Shown here: positions 1 through 8,361 of the stretch, piece after piece
How the letters are laid out: each line of letters opens with the position of its first letter
Numbering within the stretch: position 1 is the first letter of the stretch
Assembly (NCBI RefSeq): GCF_001431595.1
Contig: NZ_LDJO01000073.1
Span: 1 to 39,051 of the forward strand
Length of the DNA: 39,051 nucleotides
Reading direction: 5' to 3'
Origin: Stenotrophomonas acidaminiphila
GTDB lineage: Bacteria; Pseudomonadota; Gammaproteobacteria; Xanthomonadales; Xanthomonadaceae
The notes under the pieces: model-generated
What the model saw: the letters and a program-made list of their open reading frames with translations, nothing else
What the model was told of the DNA's origin: nothing
The model's database searches: none
Program-made: the position numbers and the translations under genes

Positions 1-72
1 CCTCCGGGGGCAGGGGCGGCGTGACGGTCGGGTCACGCTGCGCTGCAACCTGACCTGCGCGGCGCGCGGCTC

Positions 73-96
73 TATCATCGGTTTCAACAGAAACCG
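73..96 (+). promoter_or_regulatory. Candidate promoter -10 box and overlapping inverted-repeat operator upstream of icmF
   Basis: A TATCAT hexamer at 73-78 fits a sigma-70 -10 box. It is followed at once by a perfect 7-bp inverted repeat (79-85 and 90-96, loop AACA) in the order GGTTTC-N4-GAAACC. The repeat covers the expected transcription start and ends 16 bases before the icmF start codon. It may be an operator for a dimeric repressor, or a short hairpin in the 5' leader. No clear -35 box was seen. Confidence 0.4.
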
Positions 97-112
97 AGAT
101 GTCGCACGGCCC

Positions 113-3100
113 ATGAGCACTCCCGCCCCCCACCTCCCGCAGACGCAGACGGAAACCAGCCCGCTGCGTTTCGTCACCGCCGCCAGCCTGTTCGACGGCC
201 ATGACGCGGCCATCAACATCATGCGCCGGCTGATCCAGGCACAGGGCGCGGAGGTGATCCACCTGGGCCACAACCGCTCGGTGGAGGACGTGGTGCGCGC
301 GGCGCTGCAGGAAGACGCCGACGCCATCGCGCTGTCGTCCTACCAGGGCGGCCATGTCGAGTACTTCAAGTACATGGTGGACATGCTGCGCGAGCGCGGC
401 GCCGGCCACATCCGCGTGTTCGGTGGCGGCGGCGGCACCATCACCCCGGAAGAGATCCGCGAACTGCAGGCCTATGGGGTCGAGCGCATCTACCACCCCA
501 ACGACGGCATGAAGATGGGGCTGGTGGAGATGATCGAGGACGTGGTCCGGCGCGCCGGCGATGCCCGCGACGCGGTACCGGCGGTGGACGACGGCGGCGT
601 GCCCGGCATCGGCGACGAGATCGCCATCGGCCGCATGCTGTCGCGGCTGGAGGACGGCGCCTTCGGCGAAGCGGAACTGGCGCACCTGCGCCGGCAGTGG
701 CAGCTGGCCGGCGGCAGGACCCCGGTCATCGGCATCACCGGTACCGGCGGCGCCGGCAAGTCCAGCGTCACCGACGAACTGCTCAATCGCTTCCTGGCCA
801 GCTTCCCGCAGATGCGCGTCGCGGTGGTCTCGGTCGACCCGACCCGCCGCCGTACCGGTGGCGCGCTGCTGGGCGACCGCATCCGCATGAATTCGCTGCG
901 CAGCCCACGCGTGTACATGCGCTCGATGGCCACCCGCCGCCAGCACGCGGCGATCAATACCGTGCTGCGCGACTGCATCGGCTTCCTCAAGTCGCTGGCC
1001 TACGACCTGGTGATCGTCGAGACCGCCGGCATCGGCCAGAGCGACTCGGAGATCGTCGACCTGGTCGATTTCCCGATGTACGTGATGACCAGCGACTTCG
1101 GCGCACCCAGCCAGCTGGAAAAGATCGACATGCTCGACTACGCCGAGCTGGTGGTGCTCAACAAGTTCGACAAGCGCGGCGCCGAGGACGCGCTGCGCGA
1201 CGTGCGCAAGCAGTGGAAGCGCAACCGCGTGGCGTTCGCGATGAAGGACGAGGACGTGCCGGTGTACCCGACCATCGCCTCGCAGTTCAACGACCCGGGC
1301 ATCAGCTGGATGTTCGCCAACCTGTGCCGGCTGCTGCGCGACAAGCGCGGAGCGGGGAACGCAGAGGCGGCAGCGCAGGGCGGCTGCGATTGGATGCCGG
1401 CCATCGACACCACGCTGAAGGAGCCGCGCGCGACCGTGCTGATTCCCGGCAGCCGCGTGCGCTACCTGGCCGAGATCGCCGAGCAGGGCCGCGCCATCAA
1501 TGCCCGCATCGAATCGCAGGCCGAGGTGGCCGAGCGTGCCCAGGGCTGCTGGCAGGCGCTGAAGGAACTGGGCGATGCCGCGCTGCCGGCGGCGCTGGAC
1601 CTGTACCCGGCCGATGCCCTGACCGACGCGGCCGCCGACACCAGCCTGCGCACCCTGCGCCAGCGCTACAACGACGCGGTGCAGTCGCTGGATTCGGAGG
1701 CCCTGCGCCTGCTGCGCGAGTGGCCGGCGCGGTTGAAGTCGATCACCGACGAGGTCAACGAGTACCAGGTGCGCGGCAAGACCATCCGCGTCGAGAATTA
1801 CCGCGAGTCGCTCAGCCACCAGCAGGTCCCGAAGATCGCCGCGCCCACCTACCGCAGCTGGGGCGAACTGCTGGTGTTCCTGCAGAAGGAGAACCTGCCC
1901 GGTTCCTACCCGTACACCGGCGGCGTGTACCCGTACCGTCGCAGCGGCGAGGATCCGATCCGCATGTTCGCCGGCGAGGGCACCCCCGAGCGCACCAACC
2001 GCCGCTTCCATTACCTGAGCGTCGGCCAGCCGGCCGCGCGCCTGTCCACTGCCTTCGACAGCGTCACCCTGTACGGCGAGGATCCGGCGCCGCGCCCGGA
2101 CATCTACGGCAAGATCGGCAACTCCGGCGTCAACATTCCCACGCTGGACGACATGAAGAAGCTGTACTCGGGCTTCGACCTGTGCGCGCCGACCACCTCG
2201 GTGTCGATGACCATCAACGGCCCGGCACCGATGATCCTGGCGATGTTCATGAACACCGCCATCGACCAGCAGGTGGAGAAGTACCTGAAGGCCGACCCGG
2301 CGCGCTGGGCCGAGGCCGGGAAGAAGATCGCGGCGATGTTCGAAGGTCGTACCCGCCCGCAGTACCACGGCGAGCTGCCGCCGACCAACAACGGCCTCGG
2401 CCTGGGCCTGCTTGGCGTCACCGGCGACCAGCTGGTGGATGCCGACACCTACGCGCGGATCAAGGCCGAGACGCTGTCCACCGTGCGCGGCACCGTGCAG
2501 GCCGACATCCTCAAGGAAGACCAGGCGCAGAACACCTGCATCTTCTCCACCGAGTTCGCGCTGCGCATGATGGGCGACATCCAGCAGTATTTCGTCGACC
2601 ACGGCGTGCGCAACTTCTACTCGGTGTCGATCTCCGGCTACCACATCGCCGAAGCCGGCGCGAACCCGATCAGCCAGCTGGCCTTCACCCTGTCCAACGG
2701 CTTCACCATCGTCGAGTACTACCTGGCGCGCGGGATGAGGATCGACGACTTCGCGCCCAACCTGTCGTTCTTCTTCTCCAACGGCATGGACCCGGAATAC
2801 ACCGTCATCGGCCGCGTCGCCCGCCGCATCTGGGCGCGCGCGATGCGCGAGCGCTACGGCGCCAACGAGCGCAGCCAGATGATGAAGTACCACATCCAGA
2901 CCTCCGGCCGCTCGCTGCACGCGCAGGAGATCCAGTTCAACGACATCCGCACCACGCTGCAGGCGCTGTACGCGCTGTTCGACAACTGCAACAGCCTGCA
3001 CACCAACGCCTACGACGAGGCGATCACCACGCCCACCGAGGAAAGCGTGCGCCGCGCGGTGGCGATCCAGATGATCATCAACAAGGAGCTGGGGCTGAAC

Positions 3101-3658
3101 TTCTGCGAGAACCCGTGGCAGGGCAGCTTCATCGTCGACAAGCTCACCGACATCGTCGAGGAGGCCGTGTACAAGGAATTCGAGGCGATCAGCGAGCGCG
3201 GCGGCGTGCTCGGCGCGATGGACACCATGTACCAGCGCGGCAAGATCCAGGAAGAGAGCCTGTACTACGAGCACAAGAAGCACGACGGCAGCCTGCCGCT
3301 GGTCGGCGTCAACATGTTCCTGCCCAAGGAACACGCCGGCGAAGTGGCGACCGAGATCGAGCTGATCCGTTCGACCGAGGAGGAGAAGGGGCAGCAGATC
3401 GAGAACGTGCGCAACTGGCAGCGCAACCGCAATGTGCTGGCCCCGGCCGGCGAGACCTCGCACAGCCACGAAGTGGTCGGCAGCGCCTGCAACGACGACG
3501 GCGTCCACGACGGCCACGGCCTGGCCTACCTGCAGAACACCGCGCGCGAGCGCCGCAATGTGTTCGCGGCGTTGATCGAGGCAGTCAAGACCCACAGCCT
3601 CGGCCAGATCAGCCACGCGCTGTACGACGTGGGCGGGGAGTACCGCCGGAACATGTGA
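113..3658 (+). CDS. icmF: Fused isobutyryl-CoA mutase IcmF (B12-binding / G-protein chaperone / mutase)
   Basis: An adenosylcobalamin enzyme expected to interconvert isobutyryl-CoA and n-butyryl-CoA in the cytoplasm, with its GTPase chaperone built in. The 1181 residues read in IcmF order. The B12-binding domain is at about 18-150, with D28-G-H30 and the SSYQGGH loop. A MeaB/MeaI-type G domain follows, with Walker A at 207-217 (K216, S217) and an NKFD base-recognition motif. The substrate-binding barrel runs from about 560 to the end. Where methylmalonyl-CoA mutases have the carboxylate-binding Arg (VRNTYIF context), this protein has Gln806 (AQNTCIF), which argues against methylmalonyl-CoA as substrate. 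It is somewhat longer than the roughly 1090 residues I recall for other IcmF proteins. The start at 113 is the first ATG after the candidate promoter. It stands alone, and whether the physiological substrate is isobutyryl-CoA or another branched acyl-CoA is not decided by sequence. Confidence 0.93.
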   Translation: MSTPAPHLPQTQTETSPLRFVTAASLFDGHDAAINIMRRLIQAQGAEVIHLGHNRSVEDVVRAALQEDADAIALSSYQGGHVEYFKYMVDMLRERGAGHIRVFGGGGGTITPEEIRELQAYGVERIYHPNDGMKMGLVEMIEDVVRRAGDARDAVPAVDDGGVPGIGDEIAIGRMLSRLEDGAFGEAELAHLRRQWQLAGGRTPVIGITGTGGAGKSSVTDELLNRFLASFPQMRVAVVSVDPTRRRTGGALLGDRIRMNSLRSPRVYMRSMATRRQHAAINTVLRDCIGFLKSLAYDLVIVETAGIGQSDSEIVDLVDFPMYVMTSDFGAPSQLEKIDMLDYAELVVLNKFDKRGAEDALRDVRKQWKRNRVAFAMKDEDVPVYPTIASQFNDPGISWMFANLCRLLRDKRGAGNAEAAAQGGCDWMPAIDTTLKEPRATVLIPGSRVRYLAEIAEQGRAINARIESQAEVAERAQGCWQALKELGDAALPAALDLYPADALTDAAADTSLRTLRQRYNDAVQSLDSEALRLLREWPARLKSITDEVNEYQVRGKTIRVENYRESLSHQQVPKIAAPTYRSWGELLVFLQKENLPGSYPYTGGVYPYRRSGEDPIRMFAGEGTPERTNRRFHYLSVGQPAARLSTAFDSVTLYGEDPAPRPDIYGKIGNSGVNIPTLDDMKKLYSGFDLCAPTTSVSMTINGPAPMILAMFMNTAIDQQVEKYLKADPARWAEAGKKIAAMFEGRTRPQYHGELPPTNNGLGLGLLGVTGDQLVDADTYARIKAETLSTVRGTVQADILKEDQAQNTCIFSTEFALRMMGDIQQYFVDHGVRNFYSVSISGYHIAEAGANPISQLAFTLSNGFTIVEYYLARGMRIDDFAPNLSFFFSNGMDPEYTVIGRVARRIWARAMRERYGANERSQMMKYHIQTSGRSLHAQEIQFNDIRTTLQALYALFDNCNSLHTNAYDEAITTPTEESVRRAVAIQMIINKELGLNFCENPWQGSFIVDKLTDIVEEAVYKEFEAISERGGVLGAMDTMYQRGKIQEESLYYEHKKHDGSLPLVGVNMFLPKEHAGEVATEIELIRSTEEEKGQQIENVRNWQRNRNVLAPAGETSHSHEVVGSACNDDGVHDGHGLAYLQNTARERRNVFAALIEAVKTHSLGQISHALYDVGGEYRRNM

Positions 3659-3670
3659 TTGGCCGCGACG

Positions 3671-3694
3671 GCAGGGCCCCGGGGCGGGCCTTGC
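3671..3694 (+). terminator. GC-rich hairpin after icmF, possible terminator
   Basis: A 9-bp stem with one G-T pair (3671-3679 with 3686-3694) and a 6-base loop lies 12 bases after the icmF stop. There is no T-run, so intrinsic termination is uncertain. It could instead be a 3'-end stabilising structure. Confidence 0.3.
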
Positions 3695-3844
3695 CGCGTT
3701 GCCGGCGCCCCCGGTAGCGCCGGCCGGCCCGCGGGGTGGGGTGGGCAGGATCGTCCGGCCACGATCATGCGCCCCCGCCGGGATGAACGCCCAAGCGGGC
3801 CCGCCGCTGGACGGGGCGATGGCGCTCGGTGACCATAGCCCCGT

Positions 3845-5467
3845 ATGTCCGCCCTCCCCACACCCTCCGCGAGCCTGCTGCAGCTGCTGCCCGAAGCGGT
3901 GGTGCAGACGGATGCGTTGTGGGCGATCACCTACCTCAACCCGGCCTGGCACGCGCTTACCGGGCATCCGCTGGACGCGGCGCTGGGGCGGTCGCTGCTG
4001 GAATTCGTGCATCCCGACGACGTGGGCACCCTGCGCTCGGGCATGCCGGTGTTCCGGCTGCGCTTCGCCGCGGGCGATTACCGCTGGGTGCGGCTGCAGT
4101 TGCACCCGGAGACCGACGAGGCCGAGCGGGTGATCAGCCGCCAGGGCGTGCTGATCGAGATCACCGAGGTCACCGAGCAGGTGCTGGTGGAGGTCCGCCA
4201 GCGCTTCCTGCGCCTGCTTGAGACCATCGACGGCGTGGTCTGGGAAGCCGAGCGCGGGGTGGGCAATACCTTCCTCAGCCCGCAGGTGGAGCGGCTGTTC
4301 GGCTACACCGTGGAGGAATGGCGCGCCGATCCGGGCTTCTGGCGCGCGCATGTGCACCCGGACGACCTGGCCGAGGCGCTGCTCATCGACGAGGCCGCGT
4401 ACAACGCCACGCACAGCTACGCCTACGAGATGAGCTACCGGCTGATCGCCAAGTGCGGCAAGGTCGTGTGGGTGCGCGACCTGTGCCGGGCGGTGGTCGA
4501 GCCGGGCCGGCCAAACCGCATGATCGGGTTGATGATCGACGTGACCCGCGAGAAGCACACCGAGCTGGAACTGCTGCGCTCGGACAACCGCTACGCGCTG
4601 GCCACCCTCGGCTCCAACGACGGCATCTGGGACTGGGACCTGCGTACCGATGTCATGCACGTGTCCGAGCGCTTCCGCCAGATCGTCGGGATGGGCGACA
4701 GCGACCCGGTGCATCACGGCGGCTGGCACTTCCTGCAGCAGCTCATCGACCCCGACGACCGCGCCCGCGTGCAGCTGGCCTACCGCCGGCACCTGTCGGG
4801 GAACAGCCCGAACTTCTCGGTGGATTTCCGGGCGTTCCATGGCTCGGGACGGCTGGTGTGGGTGAACTGGCGTGGCGTGGCCCAGTTCGACGACGGCGTT
4901 GCCGTGCGCATGGCCGGCTCGCTGAGCGACCTGGCCGAACGCGGCAGCTCCTATGACGCGCTCACCAACCTGCCGGGCCGGCCGTTGTTCCGGGCCCGCC
5001 TGGCGCACGCCATCGCCCTGCACCGCAGCGAATCCGGGGACGGCGTGGACATGCCGGCGCGTGGCGGTACCACGATGTTCGCCGTGCTGCTGCTGGACCT
5101 CAACCGGTTCAAGGCGGTCAATGACAGCCTGGGCCATCATGTCGGCGACCAGTTGCTGCAGCAGGTGGCGCGTCGCCTCGAATCGTGCGTGCGCAACGTC
5201 GACCTGGTCGCGCGCATGAGCGGCGACGAGTTCAACCTGCTGCTCGAATCCATCGACCCCGGCGAGGCGGCCGAGCGCGCCCGGCAGATCGCCGCGGCGC
5301 TCGAAGTGCCGTACATGATCGGCCCGCATACGGTGAGCAGCAGCGCCAGCATCGGCATGGTCAGCAGCCAGTCCGGGCTGAAGACGATCGACGACTACCT
5401 GCGCGCGGCCGATGCGGCCATGTACCGCGCCAAGAGCCGCTCGCTGGGCGTGTGCGTTGCTTCATGA
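3845..5467 (+). CDS. Triple-PAS diguanylate cyclase (GGDEF domain), soluble
   Basis: Predicted cytoplasmic diguanylate cyclase of 540 residues that makes cyclic di-GMP from GTP. No signal peptide or membrane segment is visible. Three PAS-like sensor domains occupy roughly 10-115, 120-235 and 250-370. Each has the HPDD/DPDD and YRWV/LVWV-type strands seen in PAS/PAC units. The GGDEF domain fills about 375-535. Its signature is S459-G-D-E-F463, a variant tolerated in active cyclases. An RxxD inhibitory site (R450 to D453) lies exactly five residues before it, as needed for product feedback. No EAL domain is present. The PAS ligand (flavin, haem or small molecule) cannot be read from the sequence. 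The gene is isolated, about 190 bases after icmF, and the start at 3845 is the first ATG giving a complete first PAS domain. Confidence 0.9.
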   Translation: MSALPTPSASLLQLLPEAVVQTDALWAITYLNPAWHALTGHPLDAALGRSLLEFVHPDDVGTLRSGMPVFRLRFAAGDYRWVRLQLHPETDEAERVISRQGVLIEITEVTEQVLVEVRQRFLRLLETIDGVVWEAERGVGNTFLSPQVERLFGYTVEEWRADPGFWRAHVHPDDLAEALLIDEAAYNATHSYAYEMSYRLIAKCGKVVWVRDLCRAVVEPGRPNRMIGLMIDVTREKHTELELLRSDNRYALATLGSNDGIWDWDLRTDVMHVSERFRQIVGMGDSDPVHHGGWHFLQQLIDPDDRARVQLAYRRHLSGNSPNFSVDFRAFHGSGRLVWVNWRGVAQFDDGVAVRMAGSLSDLAERGSSYDALTNLPGRPLFRARLAHAIALHRSESGDGVDMPARGGTTMFAVLLLDLNRFKAVNDSLGHHVGDQLLQQVARRLESCVRNVDLVARMSGDEFNLLLESIDPGEAAERARQIAAALEVPYMIGPHTVSSSASIGMVSSQSGLKTIDDYLRAADAAMYRAKSRSLGVCVAS

Positions 5468-5770
5468 CCCGCCTGCCTCGGCCGGTGTTGCCGTGAGCAG
5501 TGCCTTGCATGGCGTTTCCCCGGTGCCGGGAGACTGACCGCCCGGCGGGCATGCGTGGTGAGTCGGAGGCAGGGCATGACAGTTCGTGCGGCACCCATGC
5601 CGCGCGGTTATGGATGCGCCGCGGCAAGCGCCATGCGAAACATGCCGGATGCCTTGTGCCATGCGCTTTTGCAGTGCGTGGACGCGGGCCTGCATGAAGC
5701 CGGCGGCGCACTGTCGGGCAGGCCGGCCCGTTGCTACCCTCGGCCGCACTTTCTGCAGACAGGCGGTGGC
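5468..5770. other. Intergenic region of about 300 bases without a convincing gene
   Basis: Open frames on both strands lack start signals and have arginine/alanine-rich composition typical of out-of-phase reading in GC-rich DNA. The only plausible signal is a TACCCT -10-like hexamer at 5735-5740, about 30 bases before the LD-carboxypeptidase start. No tRNA fold, repeat or terminator was seen. Confidence 0.5.
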
Positions 5771-6817
5771 ATGGACAGGCGGCGATTCCTCGGTGGCACG
5801 GCATTGGCGGGGGCCCTGTTGCCCCTGATGGGCACGGGCAGCGCGCTGGCGGCGCAACGCGGCGCGCGGTTGCTGCCGCTGCCGCTGGAGAAGGGCGATA
5901 CGGTGGGGCTGGTCAGCCCGTCGGCGGCCAGCAGCGACCAGCTCAGCCTGCAGCTGGCGCGCGAGGCGATGGAGGCGCTGGGCTTCAAGGTCAGGACCGG
6001 TGCCCACTATGGCGCGCGCTACGGGCACCTGGCGGGCACCGATGCCGAGCGCGCCGGCGACCTGAACGCCATGTTCGGCGACCGCCAGGTCAAGGCCATC
6101 GTCTGCGTGCGCGGCGGTTCCGGCGCGGCGCGGCTGTTGCCACTGCTGGACTACGCCGCCATCCGTGCCAACCCCAAGGTGCTGCTCGGCTATTCGGACA
6201 TCACCGCGCTGCATTGCGCGATCCAGGCCAAGACCGGGCTGGTGACCTTCCACGGGCCGATCGGATCGGGCAGCTGGAACCGGTTCAACGTGGACCAGTT
6301 CGAGCGCCTGTTCTTCAAGCGCGAACTCATGGAATACCGCAACAGCGTCGATACCGACGACGAACTGGTGCCGCGCAAGAACCGCACCAGCACCATCACC
6401 GGCGGCACCGCGCGCGGCGAGCTGGTGGGTGGCAACCTGACGGTACTGACCGCGCTGGCCGGTTCGCCGTACCTGCCCGATTTCAACGGCAAGATCCTGT
6501 TCCTGGAGGACGTGGACGAAGCGCCGTACCGCGTCGACCGCATGCTCAGCACGCTGAAGCTGATGGGCGCGCTGGACAGGATCGCCGGCTTCATCTTCGG
6601 CGAATGCACCGGCTGCACCCCCGGCGACGGCTACGGCTCGCTGACCCTGGACCAGCTGTTCGCCGACTACATCGCGCCGTTGAAGATCCCGGCCTTCCGC
6701 GGGGCGATGATCGGCCACATCCGCGAACAGTTCATCGTGCCGGTCGGCGGCCGCGTGGAAATGGACGCCGACGCCGGCACCTTCCGCTTGCTGGAACCGG
6801 TGTTCGCCGGCAGCTGA
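5771..6817 (+). CDS. Tat-exported LD-carboxypeptidase (peptidase S66 / MccF-like)
   Basis: Serine peptidase of the S66 family, 348 residues. Known members cut the terminal D-Ala from murein tetrapeptides (LdcA) or act on microcin-type amides (MccF). The N-terminus reads MDRRRFLGG followed by a hydrophobic stretch and an ALA-A cleavage site near residue 28, a twin-arginine signal, so the mature enzyme should be periplasmic. The catalytic triad is visible as S142 in the GYSD turn, E246 in FLEDVDE and H316 in MIGHIRE. The start at 5771 was chosen over longer in-frame options because it begins the Tat signal and follows a TACCCT box at 5735-5740. An amidohydrolase gene begins 106 bases after the stop. 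Most LdcA proteins are cytoplasmic, so the export signal is notable. Confidence 0.88.
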   Translation: MDRRRFLGGTALAGALLPLMGTGSALAAQRGARLLPLPLEKGDTVGLVSPSAASSDQLSLQLAREAMEALGFKVRTGAHYGARYGHLAGTDAERAGDLNAMFGDRQVKAIVCVRGGSGAARLLPLLDYAAIRANPKVLLGYSDITALHCAIQAKTGLVTFHGPIGSGSWNRFNVDQFERLFFKRELMEYRNSVDTDDELVPRKNRTSTITGGTARGELVGGNLTVLTALAGSPYLPDFNGKILFLEDVDEAPYRVDRMLSTLKLMGALDRIAGFIFGECTGCTPGDGYGSLTLDQLFADYIAPLKIPAFRGAMIGHIREQFIVPVGGRVEMDADAGTFRLLEPVFAGS

Positions 6818-6869
6818 CGACCTGCGGCGGCGGATGGCTCCCCCTGCCGGCGTGGCGATGCCGCCGCCT

Positions 6870-6875
6870 ATACTG
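6870..6875 (+). promoter_or_regulatory. Candidate -10 box (TATACT) for the amidohydrolase gene
   Basis: TATACT at 6870-6875 is one base from the sigma-70 -10 consensus and stands out in GC-rich surroundings. It predicts a start near 6882 and a leader of about 40 bases carrying the GGGAGG ribosome site. No good -35 was seen. Confidence 0.4.
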
Positions 6876-6923
6876 GCGCGGCCGCCGGCCGGCGGTATCG
6901 GCATGCCACAGGGAGGAACCGCC

Positions 6924-8264
6924 ATGTCCAGCGTCTGGCTGATGCGCCCGCTGTCGTTGTTGTGGGCGCTGTTGTTCGCCGCACCGGTATTCGCGCAGGC
7001 CGTACCGGATGAGGGCGAACTGCTGTTCCGCGGGGTCCGGGTGCTGGACACCGTGCGCGGCACGCTGGGGGCGCCCACCGACGTACTGGTGCGCGGCAAC
7101 CATATCGCCGCGATCGGCGCGGCGGCGACGCCCACGGCCGCGGCCACGGTGATCGAGGGTCGAGGCCGCACGCTGATGCCGGGGCTGATCGACGCGCATT
7201 GGCACAGTACCTTCACCGCACTGTCGCAGGCGGACATGGTGGCCCTGGCCGCCACGCCGGACCAGCTCGCCGCCCGGGTGGCGGCCGAATCCGAGCGCAC
7301 CCTGCTGCGCGGCTTCACCAGCGTGCGCGATGTCGGCGGGCCGATCTTCGAACTCAAGGCGGCGATCGATGCCGGCCGCACCCGCGGCCCGCGCATCTGG
7401 CCGTCCGGCGCCACCATCAGCCAGACCGCCGGGCATGGCGACATGCGCCTGCCGCACGAGCGCTCGCGACGCTTCTTCGGCAAGCCGGCGCTGGCCGAGG
7501 AGATGGGCGCGACCTTCATCGCCGACGGGCGCGACGAGGTACTCACCGCGGTGCGCGAGAACCTGCGCATGGGGGCCAGCCAGATCAAGCTGATGGCCGG
7601 CGGCGGCACGTCATCGGCCTATGACCCGGTGGACGTCACCCAGTACACGCTCGACGAGATGCGCGCCGCGGTGGAGGCCGCCGGGGACTGGGGCACCTAC
7701 GTCACCGTGCATGCCTATACGGTGCATGCGGTGCGTCGCGCCATCGAAGCCGGCGTGAAGAGCATCGAGCACGGGCAGATGCTGGACGAGGACACGCTGA
7801 AGCTGATGGCAAGCCGCGGTGTCTGGCTGTCCAGCCAGACCCTGCGCGCGAGCACGGAGAACATGGACCCGCTGCGCCGCGAGAAGCGCAAGCCGGTGAT
7901 CGACGGGCAGGCGCGCATGTGGGCCATGGCCAAGCGTGCCGGGGTGCGCATGGCGTGGGGCACCGACTTCCTGTTCGAGCCGGCGCTCAATGTCGAGCAG
8001 AACGCCTTCATCCTCGGCCTGCGGGAGTGGTTCACGCCGGCCGAGATCCTGCGCATGGTCACCCACGACAATGCCGAACTGCTGGCGCTGTCCGGCCTGC
8101 GCAGCCCCTATCGCGGGCGCCTGGGGGTGGTCGAGGAGGGTGCGCTGGCGGACCTGCTGCTGGTCGAGGGCAATCCGCTGGAGGACCTGCAGTTGATCGC
8201 CGACCCGGCGCGCAACTTCGCGGTGATCGTCAAGGACGGGCGCATCGTCAAGGGCGCCGACTGA
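6924..8264 (+). CDS. Exported metal-dependent amidohydrolase (imidazolonepropionase/prolidase-like)
   Basis: Member of the amidohydrolase superfamily, 446 residues, probably hydrolysing an amide or dipeptide-like substrate in the periplasm. A Sec signal peptide covers about residues 1-26, ending APVFAQA. Metal ligands are readable: H92-W-H94 in GLIDAHWH, the candidate carboxylated lysine K222 in IKLMAGGG, H263 in VTVHAY, H283 in SIEHG and D348 in WGTDF. The HxH, Lys, His, His, Asp pattern fits a binuclear zinc site of the type found in Xaa-Pro/Xaa-Arg dipeptidase-like members. The start at 6924 is preceded by GGGAGG at 6911-6916 with seven bases of spacing. A longer in-frame ORF begins at 6834 but lacks this site. 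The true substrate cannot be named. Confidence 0.88.
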   Translation: MSSVWLMRPLSLLWALLFAAPVFAQAVPDEGELLFRGVRVLDTVRGTLGAPTDVLVRGNHIAAIGAAATPTAAATVIEGRGRTLMPGLIDAHWHSTFTALSQADMVALAATPDQLAARVAAESERTLLRGFTSVRDVGGPIFELKAAIDAGRTRGPRIWPSGATISQTAGHGDMRLPHERSRRFFGKPALAEEMGATFIADGRDEVLTAVRENLRMGASQIKLMAGGGTSSAYDPVDVTQYTLDEMRAAVEAAGDWGTYVTVHAYTVHAVRRAIEAGVKSIEHGQMLDEDTLKLMASRGVWLSSQTLRASTENMDPLRREKRKPVIDGQARMWAMAKRAGVRMAWGTDFLFEPALNVEQNAFILGLREWFTPAEILRMVTHDNAELLALSGLRSPYRGRLGVVEEGALADLLLVEGNPLEDLQLIADPARNFAVIVKDGRIVKGAD

Positions 8265-8277
8265 TCATCGCAGGCAG

Positions 8278-8320
8278 GGCGGGCATAGGGCCCGCCGTGG
8301 AGGGGCGCCGCTGCGGCGCC
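8278..8320 (+). terminator. Two tandem perfect hairpins after the amidohydrolase gene
   Basis: Two perfect 7-bp stems follow the stop at 8264: 8278-8284 with 8290-8296 (5-base loop), and 8304-8310 with 8314-8320 (3-base loop CTG). No T-run follows. They probably end or protect the amidohydrolase transcript before the hexosaminidase gene. Confidence 0.4.
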
Positions 8321-8361
8321 GGCAGACTGCCGCTGCTCGATTACCGGCAGGCGAGGGCGCG

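Noticed and set aside
79..96. PsrA-type operator upstream of icmF
   Set aside because: The half-sites are in the opposite order (GTTTC-N4-GAAAC) from the GAAAC-N4-GTTTC arrangement I recall for PsrA, so I report it only as an unassigned inverted repeat.
697..3717. A 1006-codon frame on the plus strand overlapping icmF in another phase
   Set aside because: Arg/Pro/Gly-rich composition with no motif. IcmF in the other frame is certain.
5361..5804. A minus-strand frame of 147 codons over the gap before the LD-carboxypeptidase
   Set aside because: No ribosome site, no recognisable composition or domain, and overlap with the ends of two plus-strand genes.
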